From Terrimonas ginsenosidimutans (GTDB lineage Bacteria > Bacteroidota > Bacteroidia > Chitinophagales > Chitinophagaceae): a DNA stretch of 64,000 nt. Where the stretch lies: NCBI RefSeq assembly GCF_022012415.1, contig NZ_JAKLTR010000003.1, positions 186,001 through 250,000 of the forward strand, given 5' to 3'. Made by a program: the position numbers and the translations under genes. A model generated the notes under the pieces. That model was given only the letters and a program-made list of their open reading frames with translations. It searched no databases and had not been told where the DNA came from. Numbering within the stretch: the stretch's first letter is position 1; every line of letters starts with the position of its first letter. Shown piece by piece: positions 37,858 through 46,356 of this stretch.

Positions 37858-38646
37858 ATGGATCTTCAGTTAAAAGATAAAGTAGTGATCGTAACAGGTG
37901 GTGCGAAAGGGATTGGTGAAGCGATCTCAAAAGTGCTTGCCGGCGAAGGTGCGATCGTCGCCATCATCGGCCGGAATGAAGCGGATAATAAGGCATTGCT
38001 TGCTGAGATAGAACAGGCGGGCGGGAAAGGAATACAGATCGTGGCAGAGCTCGCAGAGCCTGCGGCTTGTGAGCAGGCGGTTAAGACGGTCATCGCTCAA
38101 TTGGGACGCGTAGACGGTGTGGTCAATAATGCCGGAGTAAACGATGGCGTTGGCCTGGAGAACGGCAACTATGAAAAATTCATGGAGAGCCTGCATAAAA
38201 ATCTTGTGCACTACTACCTGGTTGCACATTATGCCTTACCTGAATTAAAGAAAAGCAAAGGGAGCATTGTGAATATTACTTCCAAAACCGGGATCACCGG
38301 ACAGGGTAATACATCTGCCTACGCAGCGGCTAATGGTGGCCGTAACGCGTTGACAAGGGAATGGGCGGTTGAACTACTGAAGTATGGCATCCGGGTAAAC
38401 GCGGTGGTAGTCTCGGAGTCCTATACGCCCGCTTATGAGAAATGGATCAAGACACTTTCAGATCCTGCAACCAAATTGAAGGAAATTGAGTCAAAGATAC
38501 CATTGGAGAACAGGATGACGACCCCGGAAGAACTGGCCAATACGGTAGCATTTCTCCTTTCAGCGAAGTCAAGTCATACTACCGGACAGCTTGTTTATGT
38601 TGATGGTGGTTATGTTCATCTCGACAGAGCTTTAGCAAATGCCTGA
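37858..38646 (+). CDS. SDR with Asn in place of the catalytic Lys, likely L-fucose dehydrogenase
   Basis: The 262-residue SDR has TGGAKGIG (13-20), NNAG (90-93), S142 and Y155. The residue four after the tyrosine is N159 (Y-A-A-A-N-G-G), where classical SDRs have lysine. The reading is unambiguous from the codons TAC GCA GCG GCT AAT. The downstream ALTREWAVELL and VDGG motifs are intact, so it is not a degenerate gene. By position it would oxidise L-fucose to the lactone. A non-catalytic or altered proton-relay role is possible. Confidence 0.82.
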   Translation: MDLQLKDKVVIVTGGAKGIGEAISKVLAGEGAIVAIIGRNEADNKALLAEIEQAGGKGIQIVAELAEPAACEQAVKTVIAQLGRVDGVVNNAGVNDGVGLENGNYEKFMESLHKNLVHYYLVAHYALPELKKSKGSIVNITSKTGITGQGNTSAYAAANGGRNALTREWAVELLKYGIRVNAVVVSESYTPAYEKWIKTLSDPATKLKEIESKIPLENRMTTPEELANTVAFLLSAKSSHTTGQLVYVDGGYVHLDRALANA

Positions 38647-38674
38647 ACTAATTACCGATCTTAAAAATTATACA

Positions 38675-39343
38675 ATGAAATATTTTGTGCTTGTAGCCAC
38701 ATTAGCCATGTTTGCTTTTACTACACCCGCTAAGAAAAATAAGGTGATCTTCTTTGGAGATTCCATTACGCAGGCTGCTGTTAAAGGGAATGGATATATT
38801 GTAAAACTTGATAGCATTATCAAGAAAGAAGGACTTGCAGAATCGTTTGAATTGTCTGGTGCAGGCATCGGCGGTAATAAAGTGTATGATCTGTATTTAA
38901 GAATGGAGACCGATGTGCTGGAGAAGAACCCGGATATCGTTTTTATTTATGTTGGAATAAATGATGTATGGCATAAAAGCAGTTCCGGTACGGGAACAGA
39001 CGCTCCTAAATTCATTGCTTTCTATAAAGCGATCATCAAAAAGCTGCAGGACAGGAATATCCGTGTAGTCGTTTGCACACCTTCTGTCATTGGAGAAAGG
39101 AATGATTTTTCCAATGAGCAGGATGAAGATCTGAATCATTACAGTAACATCATCCGCAATATCGCAAAAGAGTCTAACCTGCCGGTGGTAGATCTTCGCA
39201 AGGCATTTGTTGATTATGAGAAAGCGAATAATCCGACAAACCAGGAGAAGGGAATTCTGACAACGGACCGGGTGCATTTGAATGATGCGGGAAATTTATT
39301 TGTAGCAGGCGAGATGTGGAAGGTGTTGAAGGCTTTGAAGTAA
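38675..39343 (+). CDS. Secreted SGNH/GDSL hydrolase
   Basis: The 222-residue protein has a leader (about 1-17) and SGNH blocks GDSIT (S30), GIGGNKVYDL, VGINDVW and DRVHLND. It should be an exported esterase of unknown substrate, possibly acetylated sugar. It is the only exported enzyme in the fucose-type operon and is of a different branch from the CE12 gene at 27192. I use the ATG at 38675 because it begins the leader. Confidence 0.85.
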   Translation: MKYFVLVATLAMFAFTTPAKKNKVIFFGDSITQAAVKGNGYIVKLDSIIKKEGLAESFELSGAGIGGNKVYDLYLRMETDVLEKNPDIVFIYVGINDVWHKSSSGTGTDAPKFIAFYKAIIKKLQDRNIRVVVCTPSVIGERNDFSNEQDEDLNHYSNIIRNIAKESNLPVVDLRKAFVDYEKANNPTNQEKGILTTDRVHLNDAGNLFVAGEMWKVLKALK

Positions 39344-39361
39344 TTCTCTTTGCATCACCTA

Positions 39362-39447
39362 AGTATCGCAGAGGACGCAAAGGACCGCAATGGGCGCAAG
39401 GATATCCTGGCGTACTTCGCGATCCCTTTGCGTCCTTTGCGATACTC
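39362..39447. repeat. GCAAAG-word palindrome
   Basis: AAGTATCGCAGAGGACGCAAAGGA at the left is mirrored by CCTTTGCGTCCTTTGCGATACTC at the right (split here only to describe ends; positions 39361-39384 and 39424-39447). It belongs to the same family as 44045-44127 and 57981-58087. Confidence 0.85.
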
Positions 39448-39529
39448 TTACACCGTTCATTTCTCAGGATAGTGCAGGCCACTATCAATCTTCAACTGTA
39501 ATAGCTTAGCATACTAAAAGTTTTGATAA

Positions 39530-40537
39530 ATGAAAACGCTTGTTTGTACCTCTCCTCATCATTTTGGCTATACAGAATCTGAAAAGCCCTCCATTCAACC
39601 CGGCCATACTTTACTAAAGATCCAGCGCATCGGTGTTTGCGGAACAGATCTTCACGCATTTGAGGGCACACAACCTTACTTCAGTTATCCCAGAATACTT
39701 GGTCATGAACTCGCGGCAACGATTGAAGAAACCACTGCACCTGGTTTTAAAAAGGAAGACGCGGTGACCATTATTCCGTATTTCAATTGTGGGACCTGTA
39801 TCGCCTGCCGCCGCGGAAAGCCGAATTGCTGCGTATCTATGAAGGTGTGTGGGGTGCATGTTGATGGCGGCATGCGTGAGTTTTTGCTGGTCCCGGATAG
39901 CTCGCTGGTGAGTGGTGAAGGACTTTCACTTGATGAACTCGCACTGGTGGAACCATTGGCGATCGGTGCGCATGCGATCAGAAGAGCTGCCGTGGAGAAG
40001 GATGAATTTGTACTGGTAGTTGGAGCGGGCCCGATCGGTCTCGGGACGATGGAGTTTGCCCGCATTGCCGGAGCGAAAGTGATCGCGATGGATGTACAGG
40101 AAAGCCGACTGGAATTTTGCAGAACAAAGCTTAATATACCGTACACTATAAACGCGAAAAATGATGTGACGGCTGAGTTGCAGCAGATCACAGATGGAGA
40201 TATGCCGACTGTAGTGATCGATGCAACGGGCAACCTGAAAGCTGTCACCAATGCATTTCAGTACCTGGCGCACGGCGGCCGGTACGTACTGGTCGGGTTG
40301 CAGAAAGAAGAGATCAGTTTCAGTCACCCGGAATTTCACAAGCGCGAGTCGACGCTGATGAGCAGCCGCAATGCTACGCGTGCCGATTTTGATCACGTAC
40401 TGGCCAGCATGCGGAAGAAGCTGGTTGATCCGGCGACATATATTACGCACAGGGTGGAGTTTGGAGACGTGAAGGACAACTTTAATTCCTGGCTGGATCC
40501 GAAGAATGGGGTGATCAAGGCGATGATCGGAATATAG
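39530..40537 (+). CDS. Zinc-binding medium-chain alcohol dehydrogenase
   Basis: The 335-residue enzyme has catalytic zinc ligands C37, H59 and E60 (GVCGTD, GHE). It also has a structural zinc lobe C87, C90, C93 and C101, and a Rossmann motif VGAGPIGLGTME. It resembles L-galactonate-5- and sorbitol-dehydrogenases. In this operon it may oxidise a sugar-acid intermediate or reduce lactaldehyde; sequence does not decide. There is a gap of 187 bases from the SGNH gene filled by a palindrome. Confidence 0.85.
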   Translation: MKTLVCTSPHHFGYTESEKPSIQPGHTLLKIQRIGVCGTDLHAFEGTQPYFSYPRILGHELAATIEETTAPGFKKEDAVTIIPYFNCGTCIACRRGKPNCCVSMKVCGVHVDGGMREFLLVPDSSLVSGEGLSLDELALVEPLAIGAHAIRRAAVEKDEFVLVVGAGPIGLGTMEFARIAGAKVIAMDVQESRLEFCRTKLNIPYTINAKNDVTAELQQITDGDMPTVVIDATGNLKAVTNAFQYLAHGGRYVLVGLQKEEISFSHPEFHKRESTLMSSRNATRADFDHVLASMRKKLVDPATYITHRVEFGDVKDNFNSWLDPKNGVIKAMIGI

Positions 40538-40628
40538 GCCACACATGAACCGGGAGTTTTCAGACAGGGTCGACCCGGCGTTTAAAATCCCGAAAGGAGC
40601 GGAACGGGGCCGGACAAAAAACGGTAAA

Positions 40629-40815
40629 ATGCTCCATGAATGCTTCCCGCATGCCCTTGTGATGCCGAAGGGCTGGATCACGGTAGTATTAGTGATGCCA
40701 GTCTGATGCTTGCGCAATGCTACCACCATGCTACCGACATGCTATCCTCATGCTATCCTGATGCTATGCTGATGCTTGGGTTATACTATAACCATGCTGT
40801 AGTCATGCTTCCATA
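40629..40815. repeat. 11-bp-phased ATGC array (about 17 units)
   Basis: The word ATGC begins at 40629, 40640, 40651, 40662, 40695, 40706, 40717, 40728, 40739, 40750, 40761, 40772, 40794 and 40805. The positions at 40673, 40684 and 40783 carry CTGG, TAGT and ATAC instead. The spacing is exactly 11 bases throughout. The best-conserved units read ATGCTATCCTC or ATGCTACCACC. Length is about 187 bases. Confidence 0.95.
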
Positions 40816-41085
40816 AAGCTAAAACGGGTTGGAATGATACAGATTCCGTCTTTACCTGTTGCTGGAAGAGCTGACAAGGGATCGGTAATTGCTGGCCTGA
40901 GAGGGATCAAGGCCTGGTTTCCCATCAGCTGTGCGGCCTGGTTGTCTTCAGATCCGCTGAGCTTTGCAGGAGGTGTATCCACAAAGGGATGCCTTTTTTA
41001 AAGCCCGTATGAAGTCACAGTGTGGGTACGGCCATCCAGGTTGATAACTTTCAATTTGTTGATTTTTAATAATTTATATTCAACA

Positions 41086-41101
41086 CGCCATCGTTTGCAA
41101 A
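41086..41101. promoter_or_regulatory. Operator-like site upstream of xylB (distal)
   Basis: CGCCATCGTTTGCAAA, read in reverse, gives TTTGCAAACGATGGCG with the GCAAACG core shared with the site at 50641. It lies about five bases from the next operator candidate. Confidence 0.4.
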
Positions 41102-41105
41102 AAAA

Positions 41106-41121
41106 ATGCAATCGGTTTCAT
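41106..41121. promoter_or_regulatory. LacI-type operator candidate upstream of xylB
   Basis: ATGCAATCGGTTTCAT fits the LacI-family pattern ATGnAAnCGnTTnCAT exactly and shares ATGCAATCGG with the site at 18484. It is about 92 bases before the xylB start. Confidence 0.6.
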
Positions 41122-41212
41122 TTTTCATTCCCCGATATGCCGTAAGTTCGGCAATTGTTCCCACTGCCCTTCGTTCCGATAGGTGCGGCGCACGGAATCA
41201 AACCGATTGTTT

Positions 41213-42703
41213 ATGTTATTACTAGGCCTTGATATCGGCACATCCTCGATCAAAGCGTCGGTGGTGGATGCTGCAACCCAACAACTGCTTGCCTCTGCTC
41301 AATATCCCGAAACAGAATCGGGCATCACGTCCCTTCAACCCGGATGGGCGGAGCAATCACCCGAAATGTGGTGGGAGCATGTTCAGCTCGCAATCCTGAA
41401 ACTTCATGCCCAACGAAAATATGATCCAGGAGAAATCAAAGCGATCGGGATCGCGTATCAAATGCACGGGTTGGTTTGCGTGGATAAAGACCAGCAGGTG
41501 CTGCGTGATAGTATCATCTGGTGTGACAGTCGCGCTGTAGAACTTGGCCGTGGCGCTTTCGAAGCCATCGGCAGGGAGCGAGCCTTGCTGCATCTGCTGA
41601 ATTCCCCGGGAAATTTCACTGCCAGCAAACTGGCCTGGGTTAAGCAGAACGAACCGGCATTGTATGAGAAGATCAGCCGGATCATGCTCCCGGGCGATTT
41701 TATTGCGATGAAGCTAACAGGGGAGGTCACTACCAGTATCTCTGCATTGTCTGAAGGTGTGTTCTGGGATTTCCAGGAGCATGAACTCTCCAAAGACGTT
41801 TTCAATCACTATAAGATCGATCCATCTTTTATTCCAACAATAAAGGATGTGTTCACCAATCACGGTGAAGTGCCGGAGGCTGTTGCTACGGCATTATCAC
41901 TCACTCCCGGCATTCCTGTTACCTACAAGGCCGGCGATCAGCCCAACAATGCTTTATCATTGAACGTGCTCAATCCCGGTGAAGTGGCGGCAACGGCCGG
42001 TACCAGCGGTGTGATCTATGCCGTGAGTGATCAGCTTACGTATGATAATGAATCAAGGGTGAATACATTCGCTCACGTTAATTATACATCCACGCAAAAA
42101 CGGCTTGGCGTATTGCTGAACATCAATGGCACCGGTATTCTCAATCGCTGGATCAAAAATGTGACAGGCGATAAAGCAGACTACCGCCAAATGAATGATG
42201 CAGCTTCAGGTATAGCGCCGGGCAGCGAAGGCGTTTACATACTACCCTTTGGTAATGGTGCTGAACGGATGCTTGGCAACCGCACCGTGCAGGCACATAT
42301 CAATGGCATCGACTTCAACAGGCATCATGCCGCTCACTTGTTCAGGGCTTCTCAGGAAGGGATCGCTTTTGCATTCCGGTATGGTTTGGATATCATGCGC
42401 AGCAATGGCATCAATCCCAGCGTGATCCGTGCTTCTAAAACAAATATGTTCCTTAGCAATGTATTTACAGAGGCGTTCGTAAATGCAACCGGACTGAGTG
42501 TGGAATTATATCATGGTGATGGAAGTGTCGGCGCAGCGATCGGTGCCGGACTTGGAGCGGGTATCTACAACACGCCACAGGAAGCATTCAAACATTTCAA
42601 GCCATTATCCAGCATAGAACCTTCACCGTCGCTGTCAAAATCCTATGACGCGCTTTATGAAGGATGGAAACAAGTTTTATCTAATCAATTGAATCAACAA
42701 TAA
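41213..42703 (+). CDS. xylB: Xylulokinase
   Basis: The 496-residue FGGY kinase phosphorylates D-xylulose. It has LLLGLDIGTSSIKASVVD at the N-terminus, WCDSRAVEL, the central MLPGDFIAMKLTGE, and the ATP-site AGDQPNNALSLNVL and TAGTSGVIYAVSD. The ATG at 41213 is right before the GLDIGTS strand; the upstream extension would add ten unrelated residues. Ten bases separate it from xylA. Confidence 0.94.
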   Translation: MLLLGLDIGTSSIKASVVDAATQQLLASAQYPETESGITSLQPGWAEQSPEMWWEHVQLAILKLHAQRKYDPGEIKAIGIAYQMHGLVCVDKDQQVLRDSIIWCDSRAVELGRGAFEAIGRERALLHLLNSPGNFTASKLAWVKQNEPALYEKISRIMLPGDFIAMKLTGEVTTSISALSEGVFWDFQEHELSKDVFNHYKIDPSFIPTIKDVFTNHGEVPEAVATALSLTPGIPVTYKAGDQPNNALSLNVLNPGEVAATAGTSGVIYAVSDQLTYDNESRVNTFAHVNYTSTQKRLGVLLNINGTGILNRWIKNVTGDKADYRQMNDAASGIAPGSEGVYILPFGNGAERMLGNRTVQAHINGIDFNRHHAAHLFRASQEGIAFAFRYGLDIMRSNGINPSVIRASKTNMFLSNVFTEAFVNATGLSVELYHGDGSVGAAIGAGLGAGIYNTPQEAFKHFKPLSSIEPSPSLSKSYDALYEGWKQVLSNQLNQQ

Positions 42704-42712
42704 ATTTTAAAG

Positions 42713-44041
42713 ATGAACGTGGTAACAGGAAGTAAAGAATACTTCAAAGGCATAGGCCAGATCAAATACGAAGGTCGTGATAGCGACAATCCACTGGCAT
42801 TCCGTTGGTATGATGCGAACAAAAAAGTGGCGGGTAAAACCATGGCGGAATACCTGCGTTTTGCCTGTGCATACTGGCACAGCTTCAACGGCAACGGCGC
42901 CGATCCCTTTGGTGAGCCAACACATGTGTTTGGGTGGGACGAAAGCAAAGATGTGATCCAGCGGGCAAAAGATAAAGCCGATGCGGCATTTGAGTTCATC
43001 ACGAAAATGAATATTCCTTATTACTGCTTTCATGATGTGGATGTGGTGGATTATGGAAATGATATCGCGGAGAATGACAACCGCCTGCAAACCGTAGCGG
43101 AATACCTGAAAGAAAAGCAAAAGGAAAGCGGCGTTAAACTGCTTTGGGGTACGGCCAACCTGTTCAGCCATAAACGCTATATGAACGGCGCTTCTACCAA
43201 TCCTGATTTTCACGTGCTCGCCCATGGAGCAGCACAGGTAAAAGCAGCATTGGACGCAACGATCGCATTAGGCGGCGAGAATTATGTATTCTGGGGCGGC
43301 CGCGAAGGTTATATGAGTCTGCTGAACACAGACATGAAGCGGGAAAAAGATCACCTGGCGCGTTTCCTGCAAACAGCCCGCGACTATGCAAGAAAGAATG
43401 GTTTCAAAGGCCAGTTTTTTATCGAACCCAAGCCATGCGAGCCAAGCAAACATCAATATGATTATGACTCTGAGACCGTGATCGGTTTCCTGCGTCAGCA
43501 CGGACTGCTGGAAGACTTCAGCCTGAACATTGAAGTGAACCACGCTACGCTGGCGGGACACACCTTTACGCATGAACTGCAGGTGGCCGCTGATACCGGA
43601 CTGCTCGGCAGCATTGATGCCAACCGTGGCGATTACCAGAATGGCTGGGATACAGACCAGTTCCCGAATGATATCAACGAACTGACCGAAGCGATGCTGA
43701 TCATCCTACAGGCAGGAGGTTTCAAAGGCGGCGGTATCAACTTTGATGCGAAGATCCGGAGGAACAGCACAGATATGGAAGACCTGTTCTATGCGCATAT
43801 CGGTGGCATGGATACATTTGCGAGAGCGTTGCTGACGGCGGAAGCGATCCTGGAGAAGTCTGACTATAAGAAGATCAGGAAAGATCGTTATGCAAGCTTT
43901 GATGGTGGAAAAGGGGCGGAGTTTGAAGCGGGTAAGCTTTCTTTGGAAGACCTGAGAGCATTTGCGGTGGCGAATGGTGAGCCGAAGTCGGCGAGTGGAA
44001 AGCAGGAGTATCTGGAGAACCTGATAAATCGCTACATCTAA
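42713..44041 (+). CDS. xylA: Xylose isomerase
   Basis: The 442-residue enzyme converts D-xylose to D-xylulose. Signatures are present in order: [10 protein letters not shown] (catalytic histidine/aspartate region), [29 protein letters not shown] (metal glutamate) and [14 protein letters not shown]-type strand with [11 protein letters not shown]. Length and order fit the class II enzymes. It is co-transcribed with xylB. Confidence 0.96.
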   Translation: MNVVTGSKEYFKGIGQIKYEGRDSDNPLAFRWYDANKKVAGKTMAEYLRFACAYWHSFNGNGADPFGEPTHVFGWDESKDVIQRAKDKADAAFEFITKMNIPYYCFHDVDVVDYGNDIAENDNRLQTVAEYLKEKQKESGVKLLWGTANLFSHKRYMNGASTNPDFHVLAHGAAQVKAALDATIALGGENYVFWGGREGYMSLLNTDMKREKDHLARFLQTARDYARKNGFKGQFFIEPKPCEPSKHQYDYDSETVIGFLRQHGLLEDFSLNIEVNHATLAGHTFTHELQVAADTGLLGSIDANRGDYQNGWDTDQFPNDINELTEAMLIILQAGGFKGGGINFDAKIRRNSTDMEDLFYAHIGGMDTFARALLTAEAILEKSDYKKIRKDRYASFDGGKGAEFEAGKLSLEDLRAFAVANGEPKSASGKQEYLENLINRYI

Positions 44042-44044
44042 ATT

Positions 44045-44127
44045 AGTATCGCAAAGGGCGCTAAGGAAGCGCGAAGGGCGCAAAGTCTTGGCGTCCTTTG
44101 CGCTTCCTTAGCGCCCTTTGCGATACT
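44045..44127. repeat. Perfect 28-bp-arm palindrome after xylA
   Basis: Bases 44045-44072 are the exact reverse complement of 44100-44127. The word begins AGTATCGCAAAGGGCGC. It lies three bases after the xylA stop. The rest of the 292-base gap (44128-44333) holds no gene and probably the promoter of the symporter gene. Confidence 0.95.
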
Positions 44128-44333
44128 TCCGATCTTCTCCAAAAAAGGACCCTTGCCTTTCCGGTCCCGTTCCGTATCTTTCCTTGCTGTCCCGATTAGG
44201 TCTTTTACCGGATTTTCCGTACCTATGCAATAAGTGTTGATATGACACTAATTGTAAAAGTGCTGCTGACCATTAAGAACCGAATTGCTCAACAACCGAA
44301 AAAACAACTTTTAAAATTTAAACAGCCTGCTGT

Positions 44334-46064
44334 ATGAACTCCCTCTCCCCGCTGGACTATGTGGTTTTCCTGGTCTACTTTGTTATTGTGGCCGGGTATG
44401 GTTACTGGATTTATCGAAGAAAGAAACAAGCCACTGTATCGGCTTCTCACGACTATTTTCTTGCTGAAGGATCACTTACCTGGTGGGCCATTGGCGCGTC
44501 TCTGATCGCTTCCAATATCTCCGCTGAGCAATTTATCGGGATGAGCGGTGAGGGGTTTTTTGTTGGTACAGCTGTAGCCGCCTACGAATGGGTAGCAGCT
44601 ATTGCACTTATCATCATCGCTGTTTGGTTTATCCCTATATATCTTAAGAATAAGATATACACGATGCCGCAGTTCCTGAAGACACGGTATAATGAAACGG
44701 TGGCGCTGATCATGGCTGTATTCTGGTTATTCCTGTACGTGTTTGTAAACCTTACGTCAATTCTTTACCTCGGTGCGGTGGCTATTAATGGTCTGCTCGG
44801 GGGCGAATATCTGCATATTATCATGATCGTATTGATGCTGATGGCGTTGGTTATTACGCTCGGCGGTATGAAAGTGATCGGTTACACAGACGTGATCCAG
44901 GTAGCGGTGTTGATCATTGGCGGTTTTGCCACTGTATTCATGGCGCTCCAGATCGTGGACGAACGTATCAATGGGGTTGTTAACGGTAATGCGATCGCTG
45001 GTTTCAAAACACTACTTAACCAGGCGCCGGAACATTTTAAAATGATACTTCCCAAACCTGAGTTAACTACCACTACTATTGATATGCCGCAGAACCTTGA
45101 TGTTCAGAAGTATGTAGTACTGCCTGGTATTGCCATGTATTTCGCTGGTCAGTGGATCGTTAACCTGAACTATTGGGGATGTAATCAGTATATTACTCAG
45201 CGCGCCCTTGGAGCTGACCTGCAAACGGCTCGTACGGGAATTCTGTTTGCCGGTATGCTGAAACTGATGATGCCTATCATTGTAATGCTTCCTGGTATCG
45301 CGGCTTATGTATTGTTTAAAAATGATCAGCTTCCTGGATTTACAGGTGTAAAAGATGATGCATATTCTGCCATCCTCGCATTCCTGCCAAGTGGCTTGAA
45401 AGGACTTGCAGTGGCGGCGCTGACTGCGGCAATTGTGGCATCACTTGCTGGTAAGGCAAATAGTATTTCTACCATCTTCACGCTGGATATTTACAAGAAA
45501 TATGTAAACAAAGAAGCAGAAGAGAAGAAAATGGTATGGATCGGCCGTTTGACTGTAGTAGTGGCAATGATCGTTTCCCTTCTCTTTACCTGGAAAGATA
45601 CGCTGGGTATCGGAGGTGAAGGCGGCTTTACCTTTATTCAGAAATATACCGGCTTCATCAGCCCGGGTGTATTTGCAATGTTCATCCTCGGTATGTTCTG
45701 GAAACGCACTACCGGAGCAGCTGCGCTGGTGGGTGTAGTACTCGGATTCCTGCTTGCGATCTTCTTCAATAGCTATGCAGTTCCGCTGTTTGGCAAAGAA
45801 ACATGGATGTATACGGCTTTTGAATATCAGAAGATGAATAAGGGCGTGGTGGAAACGGTTATTGAGATTCCATTCCTGATCAATATGGGATGGTCCTTCT
45901 TCTTCACTATTGCAACGATGATCGCGATCAGCCTTGCTGGTCCGAAAGTAAATCCAAAAGCATTCGCTATCGACAGTTCAATGTTCAAGGTGAAACCAGC
46001 AACGATCGTGATGATCGTTATAACGCTGATGCTGATCGGTGCGCTTTATGCAAGATTCTGGTAA
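44334..46064 (+). CDS. Sodium/sugar symporter (SSS family)
   Basis: The 576-residue protein has about 14 membrane helices and the SSS signatures WWAIGASLIASNISAEQFIG (split: WWAIGASLIASN and ISAEQFIGMSG) and GGMKVIGYTDVIQV. It is similar to the vSGLT/sialate/xylose branch and should bring in D-xylose with sodium, given its place after xylA. The C-terminus carries two extra hydrophobic helices. A terminator follows. Confidence 0.9.
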   Translation: MNSLSPLDYVVFLVYFVIVAGYGYWIYRRKKQATVSASHDYFLAEGSLTWWAIGASLIASNISAEQFIGMSGEGFFVGTAVAAYEWVAAIALIIIAVWFIPIYLKNKIYTMPQFLKTRYNETVALIMAVFWLFLYVFVNLTSILYLGAVAINGLLGGEYLHIIMIVLMLMALVITLGGMKVIGYTDVIQVAVLIIGGFATVFMALQIVDERINGVVNGNAIAGFKTLLNQAPEHFKMILPKPELTTTTIDMPQNLDVQKYVVLPGIAMYFAGQWIVNLNYWGCNQYITQRALGADLQTARTGILFAGMLKLMMPIIVMLPGIAAYVLFKNDQLPGFTGVKDDAYSAILAFLPSGLKGLAVAALTAAIVASLAGKANSISTIFTLDIYKKYVNKEAEEKKMVWIGRLTVVVAMIVSLLFTWKDTLGIGGEGGFTFIQKYTGFISPGVFAMFILGMFWKRTTGAAALVGVVLGFLLAIFFNSYAVPLFGKETWMYTAFEYQKMNKGVVETVIEIPFLINMGWSFFFTIATMIAISLAGPKVNPKAFAIDSSMFKVKPATIVMIVITLMLIGALYARFW

Positions 46065-46082
46065 TAGTTTTTTTCTTGATAC

Positions 46083-46120
46083 AAAGGTCCCTCGTAGGTT
46101 ATTCTGCGAGGGACCTTTTT
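46083..46120 (+). terminator. Terminator after sodium/sugar symporter
   Basis: AAAGGTCCCTCG and CGAGGGACCTTT form a stem at 46083-46094 and 46107-46118, followed by TTTTGTTTTTAT. Confidence 0.9.
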
Positions 46121-46153
46121 GTTTTTATCCTATTGAAGTCGACTGTCGTATAA

Positions 46154-46258
46154 GGAGCGCGGCGGACACGGCGATACGCGGCGGACGCGGCGAAACAGCC
46201 ATGAGGAATATTGTATTTCGCGGCGATCGCCGCGTACCGCCGTGCCCGCCGCGCTCCT
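46154..46258. repeat. CGCGGCGG palindrome
   Basis: GGAGCGCGGCGGACACGGCG at 46154 is mirrored at 46239-46258 (CGCCGTGCCCGCCGCGCTCC, one mismatch). Same GC-rich family as 9468-9697. Confidence 0.9.
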
Positions 46259-46280
46259 CTACGCAAGCCTGTTTTGTAGT

Positions 46281-46296
46281 GGGAACGATTGCGTAA
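46281..46296. promoter_or_regulatory. Operator-like site before GH43
   Basis: GGGAACGATTGCGTAA is identical over 16 bases to the right half of the site at 18545 upstream of susC1 and lies 61 bases before the GH43 start. The left half of the palindrome is not conserved here. Confidence 0.6.
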
Positions 46297-46356
46297 TTTC
46301 AAAAGTTTATTCAAACATTTTTTCAGACATTGTTACCTGATTAATCACGCTAACGA

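Larger units (their letters stand above)
40538..41212. other. 675-base control region before the xylose operon
   Basis: It holds an 11-bp-phased ATGC array (40629-40815), a short reading frame of 55 codons at 40834-41001 that I do not believe, and two operator-like sites near 41086-41121. No recognised gene. Confidence 0.6.

Noticed and set aside
40834-41001. 55-codon frame in the xylose control region
   Set aside because: It has no ribosome-binding context, no leader or family features, and lies among operator-like and repeat sequence.
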